This document shows, piece by piece, positions 45,574 to 57,902 of a stretch of DNA of 64,000 nucleotides. The notes under the pieces were generated by a model that did no database searches, was not told the origin of the DNA, and saw only the letters and a list, made by a program, of their open reading frames with translations. How positions within the stretch are numbered: position 1 is the first letter of the stretch; each line of letters opens with the position of its first letter. Source of the DNA: Sphingomonas glacialis (GTDB lineage Bacteria; Pseudomonadota; Alphaproteobacteria; Sphingomonadales; Sphingomonadaceae); the NCBI RefSeq assembly GCF_014653575.1, contig NZ_BNAQ01000001.1, positions 744,001-808,000 of the forward strand, in the 5' to 3' direction. The translations under genes were made by a program, and so were the position numbers.

Positions 45574-45891
45574 ATGATCAGACACGCATTCGCCGCCATC
45601 GTCCTGCTGTCGGGCAGCGCCGCACTCGCGCAGACGCCCGTCGCGACCAAGACGACCACCAAGACCACCGTCGCCAAGCCAGCCGCCGCGCCGACGACCA
45701 AGACGATGGTGACCACCACCAAGACCACGCCGCCCACCACGGCGGTCAAGGCCACCACCGTCGCACATTCGCGCACCACCAAGACCACCACGACAGGCGG
45801 CCGGATGGTCCAGGCCAAACTCGCCAACGGCAAGACCGTCACCTACAATTGCTCGCTGCCGGGCAACAAGACCAAGAGCGCCTGCAAATAA
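45574..45891 (+). CDS. Small exported Thr/Lys-rich protein
   Basis: A 105-residue protein with signal peptide (ends SAALAQ), then about 60 residues of low-complexity Thr-Lys-Thr repeats with Pro/Ala breaks, then a compact tail with two cysteines (VTYNCSLPGNKTKSACK) that could form a disulfide. No family recognised. The repeats make the opposite strand look coding too; the signal peptide and the stop followed by a strong hairpin favour this strand. Extracytoplasmic, possibly cationic and surface-binding; function unknown. Confidence 0.7.
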   Translation: MIRHAFAAIVLLSGSAALAQTPVATKTTTKTTVAKPAAAPTTKTMVTTTKTTPPTTAVKATTVAHSRTTKTTTTGGRMVQAKLANGKTVTYNCSLPGNKTKSACK

Positions 45892-45899
45892 CGCTCTCC

Positions 45900-45938
45900 C
45901 CACCCCTGCGCCCCCATCCGGGACATGCGCAGGGGTGG
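45900..45938. terminator. Terminator-like hairpin before gyrA
   Basis: CCACCCCTGCGC pairs perfectly with GCGCAGGGGTGG over a 15-base loop, directly after the Thr/Lys-rich protein gene. No T-run follows. Confidence 0.55.
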
Positions 45939-46001
45939 CATTCGTCGCCGTGCTGGGCTAGGGTTGTCGCAATCCCGTAACACAGCCGAAGGCACCGAAA
46001 A

Positions 46002-48769
<2,768 letters not shown>

Positions 48770-48773
<4 letters not shown>

Positions 48774-49126
48774 GCGACTTGCCGCTGACCGCGTACAAGG
48801 TGCTCACCGCCGAGCAAATGGCGACGCTGGAGCAGGAGGAATCCTTCGCCGGCGCGCCGGTCGATCTCGCCGACGGCTACATCCACCTCTCGACCGCCGA
48901 GCAGTTGACCGAGACGGTCGACAAGCATTTCGCCGGGCAGAGCGATCTGCACGTTGCTGCGGTCGATCTCGGATCGTTCGGTGCGGGCCTAAAATGGGAA
49001 GAGTCGCGCGGTGGCCAGCTCTTCCCGCATCTGTACGGCGGTCCGCTGCTGCTCGAGACGGTAATCGCCTACGGCCCGCTCGAGCGCGATGCCGACGGCA
49101 AGGTCAAGCTGCCCGTCGCCGGCTGA
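48770..49126 (+). CDS. DUF952 family protein
   Basis: A 118-residue DUF952 protein, distantly like ADP-ribosyltransferase folds; function unknown. Typical elements are DLADGYIHLSTAEQLTETVDKHF and LFPHLYGGPLLLETV. It starts inside the gyrA stop codon (ATGA), so it is co-translated with gyrase A. Confidence 0.9.
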
Positions 49127-49135
49127 GCGCAAGGC

Positions 49136-49480
49136 TCAACCGCGCATCGCCACCGCTTTGGTGAAGGTGTTGAGGTTTGGCAGATAGGGATTGCTGCGAA
49201 CGACGGCGAGCGGCGCGATCGGCTTGTGAAAGTTGACGCCGCACGCGGTGCCGTCGCTCCAGACCACGGTACCGACGACTTCGAGATCCTTGGCCAGCAA
49301 CAGGACTTCCTGGCCGCGCTGCGGCAAATCGTGCCCGCGAACGCACGCGCCGACGCAGGAAATATCAGCGATCTCGATCGCAAGTCGCTGGCGATCGACG
49401 ATCACTGTACCGGCAAAGCGAGTCGGGTACCGCTGCTCACGCCGCGCCGTCTGAAGCTCCTTGATGCTGCGCACGCCCAT
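49136..49480 (-). CDS. PilZ-domain cyclic-di-GMP binding protein
   Basis: A 114-residue single-domain PilZ protein. The c-di-GMP binding residues appear as RREQRYPTRF (R-x3-R) and DISCVGACVRG (D-x-S-x-x-G). It has no other domain, so it would act by contacting a partner. The GGDEF-EAL protein at 34318 could set the signal level. Confidence 0.88.
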   Translation of the reverse strand: MGVRSIKELQTARREQRYPTRFAGTVIVDRQRLAIEIADISCVGACVRGHDLPQRGQEVLLLAKDLEVVGTVVWSDGTACGVNFHKPIAPLAVVRSNPYLPNLNTFTKAVAMRG

Positions 49481-49573
49481 AATCCTGTCTACTCGGGTAT
49501 TGGCCCTCGACCGATAACAGACGCTACGCAGCTCTGTTCCTAAGATTGATGCTTAGCAAAGTATGACGACACT

Positions 49574-50005
49574 TTAAGCGAACAGATCGATGACTTCGGC
49601 ATCCGCCGCTTCGGCCTCGAGCAGCAGCGTGCGATGGCAATGCCGCGGGTCGCGCTCGAAGCACAACAGGGCGCTCGGCTTTTCCGCCGCGAGTTCCAGC
49701 ATCTGCGCGGTTTGCGCCTGCGCTTCGGGCAGGACGAGCTGTTCGGCATAGACCGCCTCGAGCGTCGCGACATCGCCCTTCTTGGCAGCATCGCGCCCAC
49801 GTTTGGGGGTGCCGAGCGCTCTCAAATGGACATAGTCGATCCCTGCTTCGGCGAGCGACGCCGCAAGCGACGTCTTCGAAAATCCCGGCCGGCGCGACAA
49901 AGGCAGCGCGCGGACGTCGATCACGCGGGCGACGCCCGCACGAGTCAGCGCATCGATAAACGCCGCCATCGTCGTGGCTTCATACCCGATCGTATAGATC
50001 TTCAT
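49574..50005 (-). CDS. DUF488 family protein
   Basis: A 143-residue DUF488 protein, beginning MKIYTIGYEATTMAAFIDAL and containing VIDVRALPLSRRPGFSK, YVHLRALGTPK and LLCFERDPRHCHRTLL, all standard for the family. No biochemical role is established. Monocistronic. Confidence 0.92.
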   Translation of the reverse strand: MKIYTIGYEATTMAAFIDALTRAGVARVIDVRALPLSRRPGFSKTSLAASLAEAGIDYVHLRALGTPKRGRDAAKKGDVATLEAVYAEQLVLPEAQAQTAQMLELAAEKPSALLCFERDPRHCHRTLLLEAEAADAEVIDLFA

Positions 50006-50074
50006 CGCAACTCCTCGTCCGCTATGTCGGGACGAAGCGCCGCGCGATCAATGCGTCCGCCGCGATGCCGCGGC

Positions 50075-51781
50075 TCAGCGCGCGGCGTGTTGCGCGGCCC
50101 CCGACGCCGCAAGCAGCGCCTGTGCCCGGGTCTTTTCGGGTGAATCGTACCCGCCATAGAGCACTGGGATCAGCACTTGCCGGGCGAGATCGGCATGCCC
50201 CTGCCGCACCAGCTCCTGCGCGAGCAGCAGCCGCGGCCCGGGCGCGGCGGGGACTTCCTGCGTCACCTTGACGAGCCCTAGCATCGCCTGGTCGGGCACA
50301 GGCTCGCCCGCCTCGGCATAGCTGTTGAAGAAGGCGAGCAACGGGAGCGGCGTATCGTTGTCGATCCGCAGCGCGCGGACGATCGGCACGCGCGCCGCTT
50401 TGAGCGCGGCCACGCGATCGGCCGTCGGGCCTGCCAGCGCCTGATGCGTCAGCGCGATTCCCTTCCACGCGAGCGCGCGGATGTTGTCGGGAGCCCTGGC
50501 AAGCACGCGCTCGGCCGACTCGAGACAGGCGGCATTCTGACCAGCGCGGCACTCGACCTCGGCTTGGGTCAGCAATGCCTCGGGATTATACGGCAGATCG
50601 GCCACCGTATCGTGCAGCCGTGCCACCCATCCGCTGTCGGCCGGCGCGGCGGCAAGCCGGGTCCCTAGTTCGAGCCGCGCCTCGATCACGGCGGCGCTGC
50701 TGCGCGGCACGACGTTGATCGACGGATCGCCGCCCGGTGGTGGCACGGCGTCGGCGCGGGCATATTCGGTGCCACGCTCCTGATAGATGTCGAGATCGTG
50801 CTGGAGGCGGCTGAGATCGCCGAACACCTTGGCCGCCTCGGCCATCGGCACGCCCTGCCCGATCGCTGCCATATAGCGTTGAAATTGCGCGCTACGCTCG
50901 GGCTTAAGCTGCGAGAACAGGAAGAAATGCGTCAACAGCCAGGCATGATACGGCGTCCAGCGCATCTTGCCCGTATCCCCCTGGAGATATTCCCCGGTTA
51001 TGATCGGCTTCACGCGCAGCGGCCCATAGGCATTGAACACCTGGCGGTAATCGAGCGGATCGCGCGCATAGTCGACCTTGCCGTCCCGCCGCACTTCGAG
51101 CGTCGAGAACAACGCGCCGACCCCGTCGAGATACCAGCGCGGATAGGCGGCTGGCACGTAGGTCAGCAGGAAATGCTGCGCGAACGCCGAATAGAGCACC
51201 GCCTCCCATCGCCGCGCAATCGGCGCGCGCGCCATCGCGCCCATCATGCTCGTCCCGCCGCTCGCCTCGTCATTGGTCGACGTCGACCCATCTTCGAGAT
51301 CGCGATCCTCGGCGAGCGCGGTGGAAAGCTTGATCACTTGATCGGTCCGCGCGACGGCGAGGACCGGACCGTCCTCACGCGGATCGTAATAGCGCTCGCC
51401 CGCAAAGGTCGTCGCATACGGGCCTTCTTCGGAGCGCAGGTTGCGAAGCTTCATCGCCTTGAAGAAATCGGCCGAGTCGACGAGCGTCACTTGCAGCTTC
51501 ACCGTGTCGTCGGCGGCGTTGGTCCGGTGATAGAGCCGCGCCATCAACGCATAGAGCCGCTCGAGCGTGTTGGTGACGCGCTTGAGTTCTGCCTCGCTCC
51601 CCTTGCTCGTGACGATGACATGCGCCGACTCGGCGCGACGCCATGCGCTCGGCGTATCCGACAGCCCTTGGACGACGATGTCGGGCCCGGTCTTGGCCTG
51701 GACCGGCGGCTGTTGTGCCGCGCCGGGTGCCGCGACGCCCCACCATATCACCGCTGCAGCAAGATACCGGCCGATCGCCAT
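50075..51781 (-). CDS. Exported TPR protein with a degenerate metalloprotease-like region
   Basis: A 568-residue protein starting at ATG 51781 with a signal peptide ending at APGAAQ. The N-terminal half resembles DUF1570/peptidase-MA-type proteins: ESAHVIVTSKGSEAELKRV, then YSAFAQHFLLTYVPAAYPRWYLDGVGALF, where active relatives have HExxH before the P-x-W segment. Here the His-Glu pair is absent, so proteolysis is unlikely. The C-terminal half has TPR-like helices (ALLTQAEVECRAGQNAACLESAERVL). Periplasmic; function unknown. Confidence 0.75.
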   Translation of the reverse strand: MAIGRYLAAAVIWWGVAAPGAAQQPPVQAKTGPDIVVQGLSDTPSAWRRAESAHVIVTSKGSEAELKRVTNTLERLYALMARLYHRTNAADDTVKLQVTLVDSADFFKAMKLRNLRSEEGPYATTFAGERYYDPREDGPVLAVARTDQVIKLSTALAEDRDLEDGSTSTNDEASGGTSMMGAMARAPIARRWEAVLYSAFAQHFLLTYVPAAYPRWYLDGVGALFSTLEVRRDGKVDYARDPLDYRQVFNAYGPLRVKPIITGEYLQGDTGKMRWTPYHAWLLTHFFLFSQLKPERSAQFQRYMAAIGQGVPMAEAAKVFGDLSRLQHDLDIYQERGTEYARADAVPPPGGDPSINVVPRSSAAVIEARLELGTRLAAAPADSGWVARLHDTVADLPYNPEALLTQAEVECRAGQNAACLESAERVLARAPDNIRALAWKGIALTHQALAGPTADRVAALKAARVPIVRALRIDNDTPLPLLAFFNSYAEAGEPVPDQAMLGLVKVTQEVPAAPGPRLLLAQELVRQGHADLARQVLIPVLYGGYDSPEKTRAQALLAASGAAQHAAR

Positions 51782-52005
51782 GACACGACTCCGTAGGGGG
51801 CGGCTTTCGACCGCGAGGAACATTCTCCGAGCGCAACCATATCGCGCGGCGGAGGCGAGCGGTAGAGGCAGAGCGCGCTAAGTCCCGAATTTCATGCGTG
51901 AAGTTTCTGTCATCTCGCGAACGCATTGCTGTCGACGCGGGGCCGCCAAGCGCTCCGCACGCACGGCCTTTGCCACCCCGCCCCGCGCCCGCTATCAGCC
52001 AGCGC

Positions 52006-53319
52006 ATGACACACGACGTACACATTATCGGCGGAGGCCTTGCGGGCTCCGAAGCCGCCTGGCAGCTCGCCGAGGCCGGCTTCAAGGTGAAGCTCTCCGA
52101 AATGCGCGGATCGGGCGAGATGACCCCGGCGCACCAGACCGATGGGCTCGCCGAACTCGTCTGCTCGAACAGCTTCCGCTCGGACGATGCGACGAGCAAT
52201 GCGGTCGGGCTGATCCACCAGGAAATGCGCACGCTCGGCTCGCTGATCCTGCGCGAGGCGGACGTCCACAAGGTGCCCGCAGGCTCGGCGCTCGCGGTCG
52301 ATCGCGATCGCTTTTCCGACGGCGTCACCGCAGCGCTCAGCGCGCACCCCAATATCACGATCGTCCGCGAACGCGTCGACGTCCTGCCCGCCGAGGGGCT
52401 CACGATCGTCGCGACGGGTCCGCTCACCGAGCCAGCGCTGGCCGACAATATCGGCGGCGCGACCGGCAAGGATGCGCTCGCTTTCTTCGACGCGATCGCG
52501 CCGATCGTCCATTTCGACAGCATCGACATGGAGACCGCCTGGATGGCGTCGCGGTGGGACAAGGGCGATACGAAGGATTACATCAACTGCCCAATGACGA
52601 AGGACGAGTATCTCGCCTTCCACACCGGGCTCATGGAAGGCGAAAAGACCGAGTTCAAGGAATGGGAGAACGTCCCCTATTTCGAGGGCTGCATGCCGAT
52701 CGAGGTCGCGGCGTCGCGCGGCGTCGACACCTTGCGCTACGGACCGATGAAGCCGGTCGGGCTCGACGATCCTCGGACCGGGCGCTGGCCCTATGCGGTG
52801 GTGCAGTTGCGGCAGGACAATGCCTCGGCCACGCTGTGGAACATCGTCGGCTTTCAGACCAAATTGAAGCATAGCGAGCAGGTCCGGCTGTTCCGCACGA
52901 TCCCCGGATTGCAGAATGCCGAGTTCGCGCGATTGGGCGGCTTGCACCGCAACACCTTCATCCGCTCGCCCGAACTGCTCGATCCGACGCTGCGGCTCAA
53001 GGCGCGCCCGAATATCCGCTTCGCTGGACAGATCACCGGCTGCGAAGGCTATGTCGAAAGCTCGGCGATCGGATTGCTTGCGGGGCGCTTCGCCGCGGCC
53101 GAGCTCGGCGGGGCCGCGATGACGCCGCCGCCGGTCGAAACCGCGCTCGGCGCGCTGCTCCACCACATCACCGGCGCCGCTGTCGCCGAGACGTATCAGC
53201 CGATGAACGTCAATTTCGGGCTGTTCCCACCGATCGAGGGCCGCACCAAAAAGGCCGATCGCAAGAAAATGTACACCGACCGTGCCCGCGACGCGCTTGG
53301 GGCGTGGATGGCAGCGTAA
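52006..53319 (+). CDS. trmFO: Folate-dependent tRNA (uracil-5-)-methyltransferase TrmFO
   Basis: FAD- and methylenetetrahydrofolate-dependent enzyme that makes m5U54 in tRNA, 437 residues. ATG 52006 gives [19 protein letters not shown] with the FAD motif. [36 protein letters not shown]-like [29 protein letters not shown] and [20 protein letters not shown] are all family landmarks. Intact and full length. Confidence 0.96.
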   Translation: MTHDVHIIGGGLAGSEAAWQLAEAGFKVKLSEMRGSGEMTPAHQTDGLAELVCSNSFRSDDATSNAVGLIHQEMRTLGSLILREADVHKVPAGSALAVDRDRFSDGVTAALSAHPNITIVRERVDVLPAEGLTIVATGPLTEPALADNIGGATGKDALAFFDAIAPIVHFDSIDMETAWMASRWDKGDTKDYINCPMTKDEYLAFHTGLMEGEKTEFKEWENVPYFEGCMPIEVAASRGVDTLRYGPMKPVGLDDPRTGRWPYAVVQLRQDNASATLWNIVGFQTKLKHSEQVRLFRTIPGLQNAEFARLGGLHRNTFIRSPELLDPTLRLKARPNIRFAGQITGCEGYVESSAIGLLAGRFAAAELGGAAMTPPPVETALGALLHHITGAAVAETYQPMNVNFGLFPPIEGRTKKADRKKMYTDRARDALGAWMAA

Positions 53320-53328
53320 CGCCGCCGC

Positions 53329-53814
53329 TCAACTCTCTTCGGCGTTCGCCGGCGCGTCGTCCTTGGCCGCCGGCGGACAATCGCGCCGCACGCGCGGCGG
53401 CTTGCGCTTGACCGCGGTCCTGGCGAATTCGACCGGGGTCATCGCGCCCGATTTGTCGCCATCGGCCGCGGCGAACTTGCCTTCCGCCTTCACCGCCCAC
53501 TCGTCGAACGCCAGCAGGCCGTCATGGTTGACGTCGAGCTTGGCGAACGCCTTGCGCCGCGCGGCGAGATATTCCTCGCGCGTCACCTTGCCGTCGCGGT
53601 CCTTGTCGTAGCGGTCGAAGCGCTTCTGCTCGCGCGTCCTGTCGCTCGCCTCGGGAACGGTATCGGGGAGCGCCGCCGCCGCGCCCGTCGCCTGTCCCTG
53701 CCCGACCGGCGCCAGCGGCAACGCGGCGACCGAGCGCGCGTTGCGATTGAACACCAGCATCCCCGCCGCCGCCAGCGCCAAAGCCGCCAGCCCGCCCACC
53801 AGATAGCGCCACAT
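53329..53814 (-). CDS. Membrane-anchored EF-hand protein
   Basis: A 161-residue protein with an N-terminal hydrophobic anchor (YLVGGLAALALAAAGMLVF) and three EF-hand loops: DKDRDGKVTREE, DVNHDGLLAFDE and a third, DGDKSGAMTPVE. It would bind calcium at the periplasmic face. The basic C-terminus (KRKPPRVRRDCPP) is unusual. Convergent with trmFO, downstream of a squalene-synthase-like gene on the same strand. Confidence 0.85.
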   Translation of the reverse strand: MWRYLVGGLAALALAAAGMLVFNRNARSVAALPLAPVGQGQATGAAAALPDTVPEASDRTREQKRFDRYDKDRDGKVTREEYLAARRKAFAKLDVNHDGLLAFDEWAVKAEGKFAAADGDKSGAMTPVEFARTAVKRKPPRVRRDCPPAAKDDAPANAEES

Positions 53815-53870
53815 ATCGTCCCCCCACGATCGTCGCGGCAGGATAACCCTTTCTGGCGCCTTGCGAAAGT

Positions 53871-54563
53871 CTATCGTCCGGTAATGCGGTGCAACGCCAG
53901 TCGCGCGACCCGTCGCGGTGCGCCATGCGGCACGGCGGTATCGAGCGGGACCGCCAGGTCCATCCGTGCAAGCTGCGCGAGCGCGCCGAGCGAGCGCCCG
54001 GCGCGGCTCCAGCGCACCGCCGTTGCCGCTGCGATCGCCTGTGAGGCGGAAGTCGCGGCGCGATGCGCGACCGCCGGGTCGCGTACGTGGCGCGCGAGGT
54101 CGGCCAGCACCCATCCCTCCCCTGCCGCCTCGACGGGGTCGGCTGGCGCGCCGCCGAGCACGGTCCGCGCCGCGACGAACAAACCGCGCCCCCGCGCTTC
54201 GGCATGGAGCTGCAGCGCGGGTCCGTCGATCGCCTCGGCTTCGAGCAGCGCTTCCCACCCATCGATCATCGCGGCGAGCTGCGCGCCGCTAACGCCCTGC
54301 GCCACGACATGTTCGGCGAGCGCCTGTAAAACAGGCTGCGCGGGGGGCGGCGCGCTGTCGAGCGCGCGCAGCGCCTCGTGCCACCATGTCAGCCGCATCT
54401 GTCCCACCAACGGCTCGCGCGTCGTCCGCAGGATCTGCCCCAGCGTATCGTCGAGCGAGAAAAGCGCGGCTAGCCCCGGCCGCGCGGTCTCGGCCGCATA
54501 GGAAAGCGCCAGGGCCCGCTCGGCCGACCTGGCCCGCCCCGCGGTTAACGCACCTTTTACCAT
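53871..54563 (-). CDS. Squalene/phytoene-synthase-family protein
   Basis: A 230-residue protein with the isoprenoid synthase helical fold, shorter than true phytoene synthase. REPLVGQMRLTWWHEALRALD matches the family, but the Asp-rich DxxxD metal motifs of active synthases are not clear (for example LHAEARGRGLFVAA, and VLADLARHVRDPAV). It may be a non-catalytic relative such as the NDUFAF6 complex I assembly group. Start ATG 54563 is tentative; the frame extends upstream. Confidence 0.75.
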   Translation of the reverse strand: MVKGALTAGRARSAERALALSYAAETARPGLAALFSLDDTLGQILRTTREPLVGQMRLTWWHEALRALDSAPPPAQPVLQALAEHVVAQGVSGAQLAAMIDGWEALLEAEAIDGPALQLHAEARGRGLFVAARTVLGGAPADPVEAAGEGWVLADLARHVRDPAVAHRAATSASQAIAAATAVRWSRAGRSLGALAQLARMDLAVPLDTAVPHGAPRRVARLALHRITGR

Positions 54564-54629
54564 CGATCTTGTACCCAATTTAGCCGCCTGTTGTTCAAGG
54601 CGGCCCGATCTTTTGTTCAAGGCGTAACC

Positions 54630-56552
54630 ATGTTCCGGCGTATCGCGAAACCCAAAGACGACGTACGACCATTTTTGAGCCGCCTGCGACACGATGTGCG
54701 CGGCAACGCCCTGGCGATCATGGCGGCCGCGATGGTCCCGCTGATCGGGTTCGCCGGCTCGGCGATCGACATGGGGCGGCTCTACGTCGTCAAGGTCCGG
54801 CTGCAGCAAGCGTGCGATGCGGGCGTTCTGGCCGGGCGCAAGACGATGACCGATACATCGACGACCACAGCGCTCGATTCCACGGCATCCGCGCAAGCGC
54901 AGAGCTTTTTCGCCAACAATTTCAAATCGGGTTTCTATTCGAGTACGGCGGTGGCGTTCACGCCGACCAAAGCGGTCAACGGAACGAACTCGACCGTCGC
55001 CAACGCGGTGACCGGCAGCGCCACTGCGACGGTACCGATGACGTTGATGACCTTTTTCGGCCAGCCGGCGATAAAGCTGACCGTTGCGTGCCAGGCGGTG
55101 TTCGACCTCGCGGATACCGATGTGATGTTCGTGCTCGACACGACCGGTTCGATGTCATGTCAGCCGAGCGATCCGGCGAGCTGCGCGAACGGCGTGGTGT
55201 CGTACACGCGCGGCGACCAGACGACCGGCTATTACAACCAGGAAAGCAGCAATTCGAAGATCGAGGCGCTGCGGCAGGCGGTCGTGCTGTTCGATACGAC
55301 GATGCGGTCCAGCGCCGACGTGACGACGCATTTTCGCTATGGCTTCGTGACTTATTCGTCCGCGGTCAATGTCGGCGGGGTCATTCCGCCGAGCTACCTT
55401 CAGAACACAAACTGGACGTATCAGAGCCGGCACGTTCAGGGAGATTACAATTACGGTGCGGCCACGTCGGCCAGCTATACCGGTGTTCCAAGCGCCTCTT
55501 GCGTGGGGCCGCAGCGAATGCCGGCGACCGGCTATTCGCGGACCGGGCTTACCTGGACCGATCAAGGCTATTACCAGGCGCGGAATTACTACAACCTTTC
55601 GTGGACTTCGGCGAATGGCGGAACGTGTTCCGGCATGCAGCAACCGTTGCGCCCGTTGTGGCGCTATGAGCCGACCACGCTCAATACGAGCGGGCTTGTG
55701 TCCAGCCTCAGCACCGGCACCCCCGTCACCAATCCGACCAAGCTCGACGGATCGACGTCGACCTGGCGCGGCTGCATCGAGGAACTCGATACCACGACGG
55801 GGTCGTCGTTCAATGTCGCCAATCTGCCCGATGATCTCGACCCGGATATCATTCCCAACGCAACCGCCAACAAATGGCGTCCGCGCTGGCCCGAAGCGGA
55901 ATGGTTGCGAAACACGATTGGAGCGCAAGACGTCAAGGACGATGCGATCGTCGAGGACAGTACCAACGCGTACTACAACCTCAACTATCGCCCGGGCGGT
56001 TATATGGACAAATTGGGCTCGTCGGCATGCGGTATGCCAGCCCAGCGGCTGAAGGTGTGGACCGCACAACAGGTCAACGACTATGTCTACAATGTCGATT
56101 TCAAGCCGTTCGGCGGAACGTATCACGATGTCGGGATGATCTGGGGAACGCGCATGCTGGCACCCGCCGGCGTCTTCGCCAGTGACACGGCAGCATGGCC
56201 GGGCCGCAAGGATCCCACGCGCAATATCGTGTTCATGACCGACGGCACGATGTCGCCGAGCCAGACGTCCTACGGACAATATGGCGTCGAACAGTGGGAC
56301 AATCGTACCGGCGGAGCGGGCAATTCGACCACCGACTACAACAATCATACCGCGCGCTTCCGCGTGGAATGCGATGCCGCCAAGAAGCGCGGCATCACCA
56401 TCTATGTCGTGGCAGTCGGCACCGGAGTTACGACCGACCTGACCTATTGCGCCTCGCCGGGGCAGACGTTCCAGGCATCGAGCAAGGATGATCTGACCAA
56501 GGCCTTCAAGAGCATCGCGCAACGCATCGCGCAGCTTCGGATCACGCAATGA
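54630..56552 (+). CDS. TadG-like pilus-associated protein with von Willebrand A domain
   Basis: A 640-residue protein. After a basic start there is a Flp/Tad-type hydrophobic N-terminal helix (GNALAIMAAAMVPLIGFAGSAIDMGRLYVV), then the vWA domain with a MIDAS motif DTTGSMS (from D170). The long middle is rich in Tyr, Asn, Ser and Thr, and the C-terminal MIDAS-like segment (NIVFMTDGTM) and GITIYVVAVGT complete the domain. TadG-like proteins act with Tad pili or envelope complexes. It heads a three-gene set joined by four-base overlaps. Confidence 0.88.
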   Translation: MFRRIAKPKDDVRPFLSRLRHDVRGNALAIMAAAMVPLIGFAGSAIDMGRLYVVKVRLQQACDAGVLAGRKTMTDTSTTTALDSTASAQAQSFFANNFKSGFYSSTAVAFTPTKAVNGTNSTVANAVTGSATATVPMTLMTFFGQPAIKLTVACQAVFDLADTDVMFVLDTTGSMSCQPSDPASCANGVVSYTRGDQTTGYYNQESSNSKIEALRQAVVLFDTTMRSSADVTTHFRYGFVTYSSAVNVGGVIPPSYLQNTNWTYQSRHVQGDYNYGAATSASYTGVPSASCVGPQRMPATGYSRTGLTWTDQGYYQARNYYNLSWTSANGGTCSGMQQPLRPLWRYEPTTLNTSGLVSSLSTGTPVTNPTKLDGSTSTWRGCIEELDTTTGSSFNVANLPDDLDPDIIPNATANKWRPRWPEAEWLRNTIGAQDVKDDAIVEDSTNAYYNLNYRPGGYMDKLGSSACGMPAQRLKVWTAQQVNDYVYNVDFKPFGGTYHDVGMIWGTRMLAPAGVFASDTAAWPGRKDPTRNIVFMTDGTMSPSQTSYGQYGVEQWDNRTGGAGNSTTDYNNHTARFRVECDAAKKRGITIYVVAVGTGVTTDLTYCASPGQTFQASSKDDLTKAFKSIAQRIAQLRITQ

Positions 56553-57160
56553 GGATCGTGCGTGAAGCGCGGCGCGTCGTGCGGATCGTCCGCGACACGC
56601 GCGGCGCGACGATCATCGAATTCGCGGTCGTCGCCCCCGTGATGATCTTGTTGATCATGGGTTTGTCCGACCTGGCCTATCAGGGGTACATCATGTCGAT
56701 CCTCGACGGGGCGATGCAGAAGGCCGGACGCGATTCGACGATCCAGGGCAACGATACGACCCCGAGCGGCGCCGCGATCGACCAAAAGGTGATGGCGTCG
56801 GTCTGGCTGGTGATGAAGAGCGCGACCTATGTCTCGTCGCGCAAGAGCTATTCGCAGTTCGGCAACATCGCGCCCGAATCGTTCCGCGACGATAACGGCA
56901 ACAAGGTGTACGACGCCGCGACCGAATGCTTCACCGACGTCAACGGCAACAAGACGTGGGACGCCGATCCCGGCGCGTCGGGTCAGGGCGGCGCGAGCGA
57001 CGTGGTCGTCTACAAGATGACGATCACCTACCCCCGGCTGTTTCCCATGGCCGGCCTTGCCGGCCTTTCGCAAACGGTCACGAATTCATCCACGACCTAT
57101 CTGAAGAACCAGCCTTATGCCGGGCAGGTCTCCTACACTCCCACTTTGGTGTGCCCGTGA
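56549..57160 (+). CDS. TadE-like pseudopilin-family protein
   Basis: A 203-residue TadE-like protein. The N-terminal segment DTRGATIIEFAVVAPVMILLIMG is the typical TadE membrane helix with its Glu. The rest is a periplasmic domain with an acidic, Asn/Gly-rich segment (DDNGNKVYDAATE, DVNGNKTWDADPG) that resembles calcium loops. It starts in the tadG-like stop (ATGA). Confidence 0.88.
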   Translation: MRIVREARRVVRIVRDTRGATIIEFAVVAPVMILLIMGLSDLAYQGYIMSILDGAMQKAGRDSTIQGNDTTPSGAAIDQKVMASVWLVMKSATYVSSRKSYSQFGNIAPESFRDDNGNKVYDAATECFTDVNGNKTWDADPGASGQGGASDVVVYKMTITYPRLFPMAGLAGLSQTVTNSSTTYLKNQPYAGQVSYTPTLVCP

Positions 57161-57885
57161 TCCATCCCAATCCTATCGCCGCGCTGCGCGACTGTTCGCG
57201 CCGGCTCGTCTCTGCCAAGAGCGGGCTTGCCCTGATGGAGTTTGCCCTCACGCTGCCGCTCGTGCTGACGGTCGGCGGATATGGCATCGAATTGTCGTCG
57301 GTCGCGCTGACGAACATGCGCATCAGCCAATATGCGCTCAATCTCGCCGACACGACGTCGCGTCTCGGGCTAGACGCCGGCGGGGGCGTGATCCAATTGC
57401 GCGAGGCGGACGTAAACGATGCGTTCCAGGGCATTCGCCTCGCCAGCACCGCGCTCGATCTGGCCACGAACGGGCGTGTCACGCTGTCGAGCCTCGAGAA
57501 CACGAAGCAGACCTACGACACCGCCTATGTTCAGCGGATCCATTGGCAGCGGTGTTTCGGAAAGATGAGCGGCGTCAATTACGACTCATCCTATGGCACG
57601 ACCAAGGCCACCGATGGGACGAGCAACACCGCAGCCAACGCCGGAACCGTGACGTCCGCGGGCATGGGGCCAGTCGGCGGCAAGGTCAGCGCTCCGCAAG
57701 ACAATGCGGTGATGTTCGTCGAGATCAACTACAATTACAAACCGCTGTTCGGCTCGATGTTCGTCGCCCCGCAAGTCATTCGCTATACCGGATCGCTGCT
57801 CGTCAGAGACAATCGCGACTATCGTCAGATCTACAATCCAACTCCAGCCGCGACCGCCTCCACCTGCGACAAATATACGAGCTGA
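57157..57885 (+). CDS. Second TadE/TadF-like protein
   Basis: A 242-residue protein starting at GTG 57157, which overlaps the stop of the gene before it (GTGA). KSGLALMEFALTLPLVLTVGGYGIEL is the TadE-type helix. The periplasmic part has no recognised domain. The trio is intact, but none of the Tad secretion genes (prepilin peptidase, ATPase, TadB/C) lies in this window. Confidence 0.82.
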   Translation: MIHPNPIAALRDCSRRLVSAKSGLALMEFALTLPLVLTVGGYGIELSSVALTNMRISQYALNLADTTSRLGLDAGGGVIQLREADVNDAFQGIRLASTALDLATNGRVTLSSLENTKQTYDTAYVQRIHWQRCFGKMSGVNYDSSYGTTKATDGTSNTAANAGTVTSAGMGPVGGKVSAPQDNAVMFVEINYNYKPLFGSMFVAPQVIRYTGSLLVRDNRDYRQIYNPTPAATASTCDKYTS

Positions 57886-57902
57886 TCCGTATCCGGGGCT
57901 GA

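Noticed and set aside
53871..54563. Calling the isoprenoid-synthase-like gene a phytoene synthase (crtB)
   Set aside because: The Asp-rich metal motifs needed for catalysis are not clear and the protein is short; no carotenoid genes are nearby.
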